Positions 23,136 to 34,971 of a stretch of DNA of 64,000 nt are shown one piece after another. The stretch spans positions 1,426,001-1,490,000 of the forward strand of contig JAFFSR010000243.1 of assembly GCA_017163975.1 (NCBI GenBank). The letters run 5' to 3'. Under the pieces are notes generated by a model. The model was not told the origin of the DNA, did not search any database, and worked only from the letters and a program-made list of their open reading frames with translations. Made by a program: the position numbers and the translations under genes. This stretch comes from Anastatus disparis (taxonomy: Eukaryota; Arthropoda; Insecta; Hymenoptera; Eupelmidae). Position 1 is the stretch's first letter. Every line of letters begins with the position of its first letter.

Positions 23136-25905
23136 ATTTGACGACATCATTTTTACGTTTATATAGTGGCTATCCATTAAATTTAAACGTTGTTGTATTA
23201 TTAAATTTTTTTGGGAAATTTTCAGTACATTGTTTCGTATTTTTATATTTTGCATACCACAGGGACCGCGTATCATAAATTGTTTAACAATACTATATAA
23301 TTTTAGATAAATATCTCTATTTGGGATTTCTGCACCTATTATTTTATCAACTTTTTTGGGAATATCAAATTTATCATTTTTATCCAAGAGTAAGTTGTTA
23401 CTAACATATGCATATGCGGTAATCCTCGTGTTTGAAATTTAATTACATTACTATATGCAATACATTTTCCTAATATTTTCTTTTTTAATATTAAATTTTT
23501 TAATTCTTCTACTTTTAAATCAAATACTTTTGTTATTATATCTGGTAAATCTATTGCATTTTCATAAATTTCCAAATTTTCAGTCATTTCTTCTTAATGT
23601 GGGTTACAGGTCATAGTTACAAAAAGTTCAGGTTTACCACGATAATTCACAAGTGTCATTGAGTCAATGTAATTTTGTTTTAAACATCGTAGACTTCCTG
23701 TAAAAATTGACAATAATATTACCATTTTTCCAATTTTTGAAGAATCTAATTTTTTTTTGTTATGTAGACAGTCCGTAACACCTTTGTAACAGTCAATTCT
23801 TAATACGTTTTGGTTTTTTTGTATGAAATATAATCTCGAGGTTTTAACTTTTTCAAACGTATTGACAATGAACTGTTCAGATAATTTTCCTAAATTAAGG
23901 AATAGATTGAATTCATTTCCAACACTAAATCTATAATTATCAAATTTCAAATTTGAAATATTAGATTTTCCAAATTTACTTTTCATATTTAGCATCCATC
24001 CAAAACCACCATTAGGATAAATAAGCGGATATGTCATAGGATCTGTATGTTTGCTAATTGTCGGTATACTAATTAGTTTATCATACTTAGAGAAAATGAC
24101 CATATCACGTCCAATAGGACAACGTGAAGACGATGAACAAAAGGATCACGTTTGAGTTGTGCGTGATTCTTTTAATTGGTAACAATCATTTTTTACTTAT
24201 CGGCATTTTTCAATTTTCCATTTTTAATTTATACCATTCTCTCATATTTATTATATTGTTTACTAATAACTTTTCTATAAGTCTCTTTTCTGCGTAATTT
24301 TTTTTTCATGCAATTTTTTCAATTTATTAGTATCTCTATTTCCAATTGATTTTATTTTTTATATCTTAATATCTTCAATTTTTTTTATATTTAGTTGGTT
24401 GTTCTTCTTTTATTTTTATGTAAGTTTTTTTCTCACGTGTAGCTTCATTTGTACGTATTTGTTCCATTGTATCAGTACCCTTCTTTATCTTTGATTTCAT
24501 TTCTGTTATTTTAGTATTTTTTAATTTTTCTTTATATTTATTGGGTTGTATTTCTTTAATTTTCATATAATCTTCTTTTTTACGTAAAGCTTCATTCGCA
24601 CGTATTTGTAACAATTAATCAATACTCATTTTTTCCCTGAGTTTCAATTTTGTTATCTTAGTATTTCCTAATTTTTCTTCATATTATTTCGGTTTTTTTT
24701 CTTTTATTTTTATAGAAGCTCCTTTCTTATGTAAAACCTCATTCGCACGTGTTTGTTCCAATTTATCAGTACTCATTTTTTCCTTGAATTTCCATTTCGT
24801 TATCTTAGTATTTTCTAATTTCTCTTCATAAATATTAAAAATTTTTTCTTTTATTTTTATATAAGCTTCTTTCTTACGTAAAGCTTCATTCGCACGTATT
24901 TGTAACAATTATTCAATTCCCATTTTTTCCTTGAGTTTCAATTTTGTTATCTTAGTATTTCCTAATTTTTCTTCATATTATTTCGGTTTTTTTTCTTTTA
25001 TTTTTATAGAAGCTTCTTTCTTACGTAAGGCTTCATTCGCACGTATTTGTAACAATTAATCAATTCACATTTTTTCCTTGAGTTTCAATTTTGTTATCTT
25101 AGTATTTCCTAATTTTTCTTCATATTATTTCGGTTTTTTTTCTTTTATTTTTATATAAGCTTCTTTCTTACGTAAAGCTTCATTCGCACGTATTTGTAAC
25201 AATTAATCAATTCCCATTTTTTCCTTGAGTTTCAATTTTGTATCTTAGTATTTCCTAATTTTTCTTCATATTATTTCGGTTTTTTTTCTTTTATTTTTAT
25301 ATAAGCTTCTTTCTTACGTAAAGCTTCATTCGCACGTATTTGTAACAATTAATCAATTCCCATTTTTTCCTTGAGTTTCAATTTTGTTATCTTAGTATTT
25401 TCTAATTTTTCTTTATATTTTTCTGGTTGTTTTTCTTTAATTTTTATATGAGCTTCTTTTTTACGTAAAGCCTCATTCGCATGTATTTGTTCCAATTTAT
25501 CGTTACTCATTGTTTCCTTGAATTTCAATTTTGCTATCTTAGTATTTTCTAATTTTTCTTTATATTTTTTTAGTTGTTTTTTTTAATTTTTATATAAGCT
25601 TCTTTCTTATGTAAAACGTCATTCGCACGTATTTGTTCCAATTTATCAGTACTCATTTTTTCCCTGAATTTCAATTTTGTTATCTTAGTATTTTCTAATT
25701 TCTGTTTATATTTATTTGGTTGTCCTTTTTTCATTTTTATATAGGCTTTTTTCGTACGTAAAGTTTCTTGAACACGTCTTAGTTCTAATTTATCATTACT
25801 TTTTTTTTCTTGCATTTTCATAATATCTTTTTCTGTAATTTTTTTATATTTATGTGATTGTTTTGTTACCATTTTCCTATTAACGGGATGTCGGAGCTGC
25901 AGCAA
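23136..25905 (-). pseudogene. Helitron Rep/helicase, N-terminal half
   Basis: Reading on the minus strand: a Lys-rich repeat region (24375-25840), then a Helitron-like N domain (24103-23594) with MTYPLIYPNGGFGW and ending ELFVTMTCNPH (the first Rep motif). Next is the HUH motif RGLPHMHML (23339-23587), then AEIPNRD and MIRGPCG. The final stretch reads in another frame (NFPKKF, PLYKRKND). Rep nicks one DNA strand to start rolling-circle transposition. The catalytic tyrosines and the helicase are absent here because the gene is cut at 23136 by the CAACCCTG-ended element; the matching continuation is at 60657. Many stops and frameshifts. Confidence 0.85.
24375..25840 (-). repeat. Tandem coding repeat, 147 bp (49 codons), in Helitron N-terminus
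   Basis: The word CATTCGCACGTATTTG recurs near 24595, 24750, 24889, 25034, 25180, 25327, 25474 and 25621, spaced about 147 bp. On the minus strand each unit reads roughly IRANEALRKKEAYIKIKE, followed by KYKEKLENTKITKLKFKEKM. The units are Lys/Glu-rich, probably helical, and close to a whole number of codons. Several middle units have stops (the ATATTATTTC variant) or a 1-bp loss, so the array decayed or was amplified after loss of function. Confidence 0.85.
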
Positions 25906-26252
25906 TTGAGTTTTGCTTTTTTTATTTTATCAATATCTTTTTAAATTTATTAATTAAACAAATATAATGACTTGTCCATACTAAAGCTTTAATAATTCAA
26001 TCATTTTTGTTAAAATAAAAATCATTTGGACTTGTTATTTTTTATGAGCTTAAAATACGATACATTGAAAGTTCTTATTATATCTTTATATGTATAATAT
26101 TTTGGTGGATTCCTTGAGTTGTCCACACTAGAGTTTAATCTTACAAATTCTTACTTTGTAACAAAAAAACTTGATTAAACGCATCGTTCATTCATAATTT
26201 AGGATTGGAAATATTATTAGAAGGCGGACAGCTTCGTCATGCTCTTAAGTCC
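25885..26252. repeat. Dispersed repeat, copy B, upstream of Helitron frame
   Basis: Homologous to 12315-12721 along its length, ending in the same GCTTCGTCATGCTCTTAA. It lies directly 5' of the Helitron N-terminal frame (minus strand), so it is probably the element's leader. Confidence 0.7.
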
Positions 26253-27929
26253 TTTTATAAATAAAGCTTGTTCTTCATCTATTTCTTTTGATGCCGTTTT
26301 TTCTTTATTTAACTTAATCTCAACTGTGCTAATATTATTATCGTTAGAATCTAAGTGGATATCATCGATTCCCATTATATCATCATCTGGTTTTTAAAAA
26401 TTTTCATTTGAAAATTTAATATCAAATAAATAATTTTTCTAAACTGTATTTCATAAAATTTATGTTCAAACGATATTAAAAAAAATATTTTTATATCATG
26501 TAATGATAATTTTTCAAATGAGGTAATTTGATGTATTTTAAAAATTAATGTTTCTCTTATTGAAAATATTATTGCTTTATTGAAATGAATTTTAATATTT
26601 GTAATTGTTAACAATTTTTACATAAATGACAATTCATTTAAATATAAACACGCGTACAAATAGAAATGTAATTAAGGTAAATATAATTTTAATATATTAA
26701 AATGTAATTTAAATATATTTAATCGTCAACAATTTCTATATGAATGACAATCCATTTAAATACTAACACGTGTACAAATGAAAATGTAATTAAGGGTAAA
26801 TGTATGTTATTTATAAAAAATTGTGAACAAGTAACTTTTTAAATAATTTATTTTCATGAAAACTAATTAAAACACTTTATTCTCTAAATGATGACTAAAT
26901 AAAATTTAAATTTAATAAATTTAGTTATAAAATTATAAATATATAATATTTATATAACTGTTCATCAAATAAAATTATTATTTTTTTAATATATATATTA
27001 AAGAAACCATTATTACAATAGATTGTAGTTAAATAAAAATGTTCATTTTAATAATTATGGCGTTGAAATTAATTTTGATGAAAATGTTATTTGATTATAT
27101 TTTATTTTAACTATATTTGAAAAGTTACTTGTCATCAATGAAAAAATATTTAATTTTTTAAATTAATAATCTATTAATATCAAAAATTTTCTAAAAATTA
27201 TATTTATGATATGCAAACTTTACTTGTGATACATACACTTTCTAATATTTGTATTTCATTAAAATTTTTTATTAGATGCAAAAAGGATTGTTAAGTAATT
27301 GTAAATAGTTATTTTATTATTCAGAAATATTCAAATTTAAAATTAACCAAAAATGTGTATTTCAATCTTATGGTTTTTTTAATTCAAATTTCGTATTTCA
27401 TATGTATAAAATACATTTTTGGAGATATTTTTATTAGAAATAAACACAAATTTTTTTTTTAGCATGTTTCACGTAAAAATTAATTTCATAATTTAAATTC
27501 ATGGTCATATATTAAGGTCTGGAAATGATAGTTATTACTCAGTTCCCAGTTTCCAGTTTATTTATATTAAATATCGTACTATGTTTGTTTTTCTAATGAA
27601 AGTAGAGTGAGAAATAGTCACTTGATGGAATAAATTATACACTTTTTTACTTTAAATACATGTGTACATATATTTTTATATTATGTTTCATCAAATTATT
27701 TTTAATTTTATTTAGTACTCAAAATCAACTTAATTAAATTAATTCTCATTTACTTAAAATTAGTCATTTATACATAATAATATAATAAAAAAAAATCAAC
27801 TGAGCGAGGTTAGGAGCGAAAAACTTCAATATAATTAATACCTATTAACGTAAAACCCATTAAATTGTGTAGCAATCTTCAACAGTTCATAAATATAATG
27901 TCAATCATATAATATATATATATATATAT
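26253..27929. repeat. AT-rich dispersed repeat (uninterrupted copy) and spacer
   Basis: 26470-27290 is homologous to 45370-45549 plus 47132-47670. Shared words include ACATAAATGACAATTCAT and TTTTGATGAAAATGTTATTTG. This copy lacks the palindromic-word element present in the other, so it shows the empty site. No gene is seen; 27300-27929 holds nothing I recognise. Confidence 0.6.
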
Positions 27930-28513
27930 GGGACATTTCACGCTAACTGAGAGAGAAAAAAAATAAAAAGTGCTGAAGCTTAGAAAATATATTTTTTTTG
28001 TTATCCAAAATATGTAGAAAAATTTCCGATGATCTAAATCAAGAGGATCAAGAGCTATAGATCCTTAAGATTTGAAAATTTTTCAAAATTTTTGGAAAAG
28101 TCCCAACTTCATGATTTTTGTTCTGGAAATCCTGATGTTTTAGAGAGAAATTTATAAGAATACTTCTTGTTGAAAATAAAAAGGGGAGTCATCATGATTT
28201 TTAGCTGACTTGAATTTTGAAGTTGTCTATTGGTTCTTACATGTATTACACGGTAATTGAAATCACTAATTGTTTGCCACTTCAAAAATTGCTTTTCGAG
28301 GGCTTATTTTTTTCTATTTTTAATTAACTTTACAATAAATTTTTGATTGTGTAAGAAAGAGCCACCAATAAGAAGTAATGACAGTTTGAAATATATATTT
28401 TCATGTTTAATTTATTTTCAGTATGAAAAATAAATCATACATGAAAATATATATTTATATTCAATATAAAAAATATTTTTATTTTTTGCTCTCCTAGTTG
28501 GCGTGAAATGTCC
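27930..28513. mobile_element. TIR element of ~584 bp in a TA microsatellite
   Basis: GGGACATTTCACGCTAACTG then AGAGAGAAAAAAAATAAAAA at the left mirrors the right end (TTTTATTTTTTGCTCTCC, TAGTTGGCGTGAAATGTCC). The inverted repeat is about 45 bp. Flanks are TA repeats, consistent with a TA duplication. The interior is not palindromic and holds no gene. Confidence 0.7.
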
Positions 28514-28519
28514 AATATA

Positions 28520-28566
<47 letters not shown>
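28514..28566. repeat. TA microsatellite
   Basis: An uninterrupted TA run that abuts the TIR element on one side and the LTR element on the other. Confidence 0.9.
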
Positions 28567-28570
<4 letters not shown>

Positions 28571-29451
28571 ACGTGGCAAATTCCCCGGACCTCCGAGTGA
28601 ATCCCCGAAGCCACGAACTTACCTGGGTTCACAAAATTTATAATTATTTTCAATTGAGCGCCAGTGAACCCTGCTCAGCTAGCTGTGTAGAGCAACTGTA
28701 GAGGGGGTCAATACTTACTGGCCTACCTCGGGTTGTAGGCTGGTTCTATAACGATCAGAGTGGTTCAGAAAACTTCAATATAATTTATGATTTAAAAGAA
28801 AAATTAGGAAGTTTGAATTGACAATGTTTAACAAATAAAAAGTAAAGTAAATTTTAAGTTTACAAAAAAAAACTAAACTATTGATATTAAATAACTCTAA
28901 TGATAAAAAAAAATGAATAATATAATTAATTTTCTTCAGCTTATAATTTTTACCCGGAAAAGAGGAAAAGGGAAAAATAAGCGGTTGACTCTCTCTTTAA
29001 ACTTCGATTTTAAACTTCTTATATTATTAATTAAGAAAACTTCATTATAGATTACAAAAAAAAAGAATCGCTGCTCTAATTGCTCTACTATAATTAGGCT
29101 GTGCGCGTGTGCGGAAAATCAAGAATTTATAATTGTACTACACGTGCAATCAATTTAATCACCTTTTAGGTTAACACCGTACAAAGAATAATTATCTGTA
29201 AATTAAATTACGCGTCGTTCGATTTCCTTACCGCGCAGTCGCACAACCTAACAAATTACAATTTACAATTCAATAAAATTTTAAGGAATTAATATTAATA
29301 TCGCTCCCACTACTCCGTATCAAATAATTGAGAACTTTAGATTTTATCTAATAGCTAACGTATAGCTACCTCGCTCGCACACTTTCGCAATGGCCGCCGC
29401 GTCACTAATTTACAATAATATTCAGATTCACAATCAAAATTTAATAAAAGC
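28567..29451 (-). repeat. Downstream LTR, 5'-truncated
   Basis: It matches 32489-33373 base for base apart from about eleven substitutions. The match stops at 29451, where gag sequence begins, although the other LTR copy continues. This LTR therefore lost its upstream part by deletion. The gag stop codon lies inside it. Confidence 0.85.
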
Positions 29452-31436
29452 TTTTGCTCTCCGCCTTTTTTTATACTCTTATTTTCTATCTCTTCTTCGC
29501 TTTCACTCTCTTGTTTAACAGCAGCCACTTTATTCTGTCTTATTGCGCCCTTGTAAGCCGCACCAGGTATTTTAGAAGACTCTTTTGGTGGTGGTGGTGT
29601 GTAGCGCTTATCTAAGTCTTTCTGTCGCTCTAGCCGGTGTCCATACTTCTCGATTGCGATAAAGGAATCTATTGTTTTATCTGCCATATGTTTTCTGTAT
29701 TCTGGCAGCAAATTACAATAGACTACATCCAATATACTTCTGAGCGACGGTGGTCGCTTGAAATGTCCAATTATTATTTTTACGCAATCGAGATAGTTGG
29801 TAATTAATTCTCCTCTTGCTTGTGTCCTTGCTCTCAATTCTTCCCAGATATCTACTTTATGTAACTCACCAACGAATCTATGTCTGAAAGCTTTCTTAAA
29901 CTTTTTCCAAGTATGAATCTCTTTTTCTGCGCCATCAAACCATCTACTTGCTGATTCTGACAGAACTGAAGGTAGTGCATTCAGAATTTCTTCAGTTTTC
30001 AATTCTGAATTCTTTTTGCACTTACCTAATCGTCTTAGAAAGTCTTCTGGCCCTTCTTTGCCTTCACCTGAGAACTTTAGGTTCCAGTCTTTCAGAATTC
30101 TAACGCATCTTTCTCCACTACGTTTATGTGAACTCTTCTTACATTTACTCTTCTTTTTATGTCTTCTGGTCGGCGCGTCGCTATCACTGCTGTATGTGTC
30201 CGAGTCTGACGGCCGTTTCTTATGATGACGCCTTTTTTTCTTACTTGTATCTTTCTCTTTTGGCGGCGTAAGGTCTTCATCACTATCGCTAGATTCGTAA
30301 CTTGAGTTCTCACTTGAAGTCTCATCTTCTTCGCTGTAACTCTCATCCTCAGGTCTTCTATGATGACTATTTGTTGAATTCGTAGAGGTTTCTGTCCCTG
30401 ATTTGCTACGTGTTGTCTCTCTCGTTAATCGTTCTGTCACTCTTCTTATTTTCTGTTGTAAACCCTTATCTATATTTGACTTCGCTTGCTTACTTCTCTT
30501 AGGTGTTTCGCTATTTAATCTACTTCTCTGCATCATTTTCAGTAAGTGCTCGTACGTTTCTTTCATCGCATTATCGGAATCCATTGGTTCTTGTTGAGGT
30601 CGCGGCGGAGGCCTCTGCTGTCTATTAGCGTGTGCTGTCTGTTTTGATGGTGTTGTTCTTCGATTAAGGTTTTCCGTTCCTTGATTCTCGTTTTGCTCTT
30701 CTATTATCTCTATTTGCTCATTATTTCCCGTTGTTTCGTTTTGAGCCTGTATTTCTGGGTTACTCGAATCCGGCGATCTCATACTGCTTTGTGGAGTAGT
30801 TGTATATTGTGACATCATTGCCAATTCAAAGTCTGCTCTCTTCAGAAATTCTTGTAACCCAGGTATCATAGCTAACTTAGCCAAAGATGCTTTAAGGGTG
30901 ACCGTTGTTCGTTCCAAGTTCGTTGAAGGTGTCGCATTCATTGGCAGAGGTATCATTTGTCCTGTTGCGCTAGTGCTTGGGCTATGAATATTAATAACTC
31001 TTTTCTCCGAAACATCAAGCTCACTTTGTGAACTGGTTTCCCACGCCTCCGATTCCGTAGCTTTTTCTTTTGATACTTTCTTGGGTGGTCGGCCTCTCTT
31101 TTTCCTAACGTCTACGTCTGGAACTTCTTCCATTATATTCAACGCTGCAGTGGTCGCTGGCATCTCCAACCCCCTTTCATCAATCAATGGATTCCACCCA
31201 ACATCAATTTCTGTTTGGCACTTACTAATGTTGTACCTTGTCATTCTTTCTTTCAATACATCTATGTCTCCATGGGTACTAAGGTCCCTTTGGTCCAGCT
31301 GTTCTATTAATTCCTTCGGCTGCAGCGCTCTTATACATCTGGCTAATTTCCTCAGATCCCTATTCTCTTTAAGGAGACCTTTCCAACCTTGGCCCTGTTT
31401 GCTTGTGGTCGCGTCGATAGCAGCACAACGTTTCAT
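29355..31436 (-). CDS. Gag polyprotein of Gypsy-like LTR element, 3'-truncated
   Basis: A 693-codon open frame with no internal stop. The N-terminal part is charged and low complexity (KKRGRPPKK, an AT-hook-like string near residue 115; long Ser/Asp/Lys tracts at about 350-445). The retrotransposon Gag capsid domain follows at roughly 450-610, with GPEDFLRRLG, ALPSVLSESASRWFDG, WKKFKKAFRHRF and LLPEYRKHM. The capsid packs element RNA into cytoplasmic particles. The zinc knuckles expected next are missing: the last 33 codons are read from the fused LTR. An intact gag without pol could only move with help from a relative. Confidence 0.85.
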   Translation of the reverse strand: MKRCAAIDATTSKQGQGWKGLLKENRDLRKLARCIRALQPKELIEQLDQRDLSTHGDIDVLKERMTRYNISKCQTEIDVGWNPLIDERGLEMPATTAALNIMEEVPDVDVRKKRGRPPKKVSKEKATESEAWETSSQSELDVSEKRVINIHSPSTSATGQMIPLPMNATPSTNLERTTVTLKASLAKLAMIPGLQEFLKRADFELAMMSQYTTTPQSSMRSPDSSNPEIQAQNETTGNNEQIEIIEEQNENQGTENLNRRTTPSKQTAHANRQQRPPPRPQQEPMDSDNAMKETYEHLLKMMQRSRLNSETPKRSKQAKSNIDKGLQQKIRRVTERLTRETTRSKSGTETSTNSTNSHHRRPEDESYSEEDETSSENSSYESSDSDEDLTPPKEKDTSKKKRRHHKKRPSDSDTYSSDSDAPTRRHKKKSKCKKSSHKRSGERCVRILKDWNLKFSGEGKEGPEDFLRRLGKCKKNSELKTEEILNALPSVLSESASRWFDGAEKEIHTWKKFKKAFRHRFVGELHKVDIWEELRARTQARGELITNYLDCVKIIIGHFKRPPSLRSILDVVYCNLLPEYRKHMADKTIDSFIAIEKYGHRLERQKDLDKRYTPPPPKESSKIPGAAYKGAIRQNKVAAVKQESESEEEIENKSIKKGGEQKLLLNFDCESEYYCKLVTRRPLRKCASEVAIR

Positions 31437-32467
31437 TTTATTCTAAATTTCTTGACGATAAAACCGAATTATAAGAAGAACAAAAACGGGTTATTAACGA
31501 GCTAATTCGTGTCTCTAGATACTTCAAATAGAGACGAAAACGACACGAGCAAAGGTACACAATGATCTTAATTTTGGTCGCCTTAAGGGTCGAGTAGGGA
31601 TAACCGTGCTACCAGTGATAAAAAAAAATGTGTATATATATATATATATATGATATAATAAATAAAACAATTGTAGGTAGGAATTTTGGGATAAGGTTTT
31701 AAATATAAAAATTTTTCTTATATTACAATGTTAAATACTCTTCACTCTTGAGTTATAATACTATCTTGAAATATCTTCCTGAAAGAAATAACGCAAAAAA
31801 GAAAAAAAAAATTCGACTTTTCAGAGAAATTATATATTATAACACTGGTAGCAACGATTAAATGTAGCTAAGGGTAACACCAGGACTTTTAAACCACCTC
31901 TTTTAAACTTTCAAAAGAAAGAAAGAAAAAAAAATTACTACTCATGCAGATTACAGGATTTTTGCAATAATTATATCTAATATAAATTAGAATTTTTACT
32001 AATTATCCTGTAATCTATTCACTTTGGGGACAAAATGGGTGCTCACACTTGTGATTTACAATTTTACCAATTGCACCTATATCTAATATCTCTTAACAAT
32101 CTGAGTCTTTAGATATATGAGCAGAAAAGATGTAAATACTATTTATTTCATATTTATATATGTTAAAAATATTCAATAAATATGATCGCAATTACCAATG
32201 ACGCACGCGCTAACACCTGTTCTCAATGCGCAATTTCTCTCACCACTTTAATTAATTGCACTCTCTCTTAAAACTTTAATTTTATGTTTTTCTATGAATT
32301 TACGCAGCAATTTTAAATATGAATTTAAACACGAAGCTAAATCTTTATCAAACACTGAGCACAGGTCTTCTGTTGGTTTTCCTTACGCAAAAATCACAAA
32401 ATTTGAAAATTTTTCGAACCTAACCTCAAAATCGCGTCGCGTCGAACCACGTAATTTGTATTTAATA
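31437..32467 (-). other. Leader between primer site and gag
   Basis: About 1 kb of untranslated leader on the minus strand, with a short TA run at 31632-31651. No gene is seen. Confidence 0.55.
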
Positions 32468-32485
32468 GCCCCACGTTGGGCGCCA
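32468..32485 (-). promoter_or_regulatory. tRNA primer-binding site
   Basis: On the minus strand the LTR end CCACGTAACA is followed by AAC and then TGGCGCCCAACGTGGGGC. TGG at this position pairs with the CCA end of a tRNA primer. The first eight bases match lysine-type sites; the rest does not, so the tRNA is left open. Confidence 0.8.
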
Positions 32486-32488
32486 GTT

Positions 32489-34547
32489 TGTTACGTGGCA
32501 AATTCCCCGGACCTCCGAGTGAATCCCCGAAGCCACGAACTTACCTGGGTTCACAAAATTTATAATTATTTTCAATTGAGCGCCAGTGAACCCTGCTCAG
32601 CTAGCTGTGTAGAGCAACTGCGGAGGGGGTCAATACTTACTGGCCTACCTCGGGTTGTAGGCTGGTTCTATAACGATCAGAGTGGTTCAGAAAACTTCAA
32701 TATAATTTATGATTTAAAAGAAAAATTAGGAAGTTAGAATTGACAATGTTTAACAAATAAAAAGTAAAGTAAATTTTAAGTTTACAAAAAAAAACTAAAC
32801 TATTGATATTAAATAACTCTAATGATAAAAAAAAATGAATAATATAATTAATTTTCTTCAGCTTATAATTTTTACCCGGAAAAGAGGAAAAGGGAAAAAT
32901 AAGCGGTTGACTCTCTCTTTAAACTCTGATTTTAAACTTCTTATATTATTAATTAAGAAAACTTCATTATAGATTACAAAAAAAAAGAATCGCTGCTCTA
33001 ATTGCTCTACTATAATTAGGCTGTGCGCGTGTGCGGAAAATCAAGAATTTATAATTCTACTACACGTGCAATCAATTTAATCACCTTTTAGGTTAACACC
33101 GTACAAAGAATAATTATCTGTAAATTAAATTACGCGTCGTTCGATTTCCTTACCGCGCAGTTGCACAACCTAGCAAATTACAATTTACAATTCAATAAAA
33201 TTTTAAGGAATTAATATTAATATCGCTCGCACTACTCCGTATCAAATAATTGAGAACTTTAGATTTTATCTAATAGCTAACGTATAGCTACCTTGCTCGC
33301 ACACTTTCGCAATGGCCGCCGCGTCACTAATTTTCAATAATATTCAGATTCACAATCAAAATTTAATAAAAGCAGATTTAATTAACTTGAAATATTAAGA
33401 ATTTCTCATTTAATTTACAACACAAAATGGCGTCGCGTCGCCGAATAAAGCGCCTTTACACGTGGCTTTCTCTTTTCTTATGATTTTCACTTAATTTTCG
33501 CTTTTTCTATCTTTCTTTATATTTCCACTAACCCGCACTGATTTTAATTTTAATTTGTTCGCGGTCGCAATCAATAAAACACTACTATATTACTAATAAC
33601 GCAAAATTATATCTCTTAAGGAGAATTGAAAGAAATGACGGGAAAAACCAACAGAAAATATAATTTTACTAATTCTTACTTGCTAACCCGTTGGCAGAAT
33701 TCCACTTACGGTCGCTTGCTGAAGATTCCTCTCAATAATACAACGGAGAAGAACGTAGAGCTGGTCGACAAGAAGGAAATCGTATGGTCGAAAACAATGG
33801 TGGCCCCAGTAGAAGATCGGTCGCCGGGTCGTCGCCTCTGGAGGTATACGCCGTAGTTTGACTTCTCTTTTCCTTTCCTTGATGGTACGGTCTCACGGCT
33901 TCGCTGCTCAAATTTCTCCTTTTCTTATCTCTTTCTCTCCAATCCTCTCTTCAATTCGATTTTTAAGATATATTTTTCTCTTCTATTCTCGAGTGCACTC
34001 GATGGCTGCTAAATCAAGAGCTTAAGAAAAAAACTCTGCACGTGTGCTCCCAATGCCGGCTCAGTCAAGAATTACTTGTACGTGCGCTCTCGTTGACGGC
34101 TTATGCAAGAATCCTCTTCTTTCAAGAAGAAGGAAATGACATTCCCCTTCGCTCTGTTGTCCATCTTTGTCGCACCTGGTCACTCTCCATTTTCCATCCT
34201 TCTTTCTCGTCGCGTCTTAGTTTCTACTTTGATCTCTTCAGTTATGAGTCGCTATCGACAGCTTAATCGACTCTTGGTCGCGGATCTTCTATCTCTATCG
34301 CTCTAGTAAAATTTGTACTGTATTCGAAGTTGCTATGTTGCTTCACGCAGTAGAAACATCGATTATCGAAGATTTCTACTCGTAGCTATTCCTCTTTGGT
34401 CGATTCCACATGTGTATGGCGCGACGTTGAAATATCTAAGTATGCGTATATATCTATAGGTATATATACACATTATCTCTATATATCTGTACATATCCCC
34501 TCTTCTTTCTCGAACTCAGCGGTTCCATGTCTTGTACGTTTTATTCT

Positions 34548-34631
<84 letters not shown>

Positions 34632-34971
34632 TATCTAATGTACAGACTGCTCCTCTTGTGTGTTGAGCCTGAATGCGTTTGTGCTATCTATCCTTCTCGC
34701 TCCTATGTAAATAACTATTAATTACTTAATTTTTTTCTTGCTTTCCTCTATAATTTTCTCGACTCTCCCTTTACATCTGTCTATTTATTACACTTAAAGA
34801 AAAATCATTTTAAAGAACGTTAAAAAAAAATAAAACCTAAAACATAAGATTTATGAATTAAATAATAAGTACGCTCGCTTGTTATAATTACGCTTTTCAT
34901 AATTTCGCTTTTTATACTTAATAACTAATCTATTTAAATTCCATTACTTGTGATGTATTTTATACATCACA
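32489..34971 (-). repeat. Upstream LTR, probably full length (~2.5 kb)
   Basis: On the plus strand it runs from TGTTACGTGG to TTATACATCACA. On the minus strand this gives TG...CA ends with a palindromic start (TGTGATGTA...TACATCACA). Bases 32489-33373 recur at 28567-29451. The part beyond 33373 is assigned to the LTR by inference: TG/CA ends and TA flanks on both sides. It contains a long TA run (34553-34622). The frames at 33626-33856 and 34042-34306 have no recognised domain. Confidence 0.6.

Larger units (their letters stand above)
28567..34971 (-). mobile_element. LTR retrotransposon with gag only (internal deletion)
   Basis: Transcription reads from the minus strand: long LTR (32489-34971), primer site, leader, gag, then a shortened second LTR (28567-29451). 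pol is absent. TGTTACGTGG starts both LTR copies on the plus strand. The 885 bp they share differ by about eleven substitutions that I could count, so the insertion is fairly recent. TA runs flank both outer ends, compatible with an ATAT duplication. The deletion removed pol and the 5' part of the downstream LTR and fused gag into it. Confidence 0.8.

Noticed and set aside
30016..31446. Plus-strand frames within gag
   Set aside because: Shadows of the 693-codon gag frame on the other strand.
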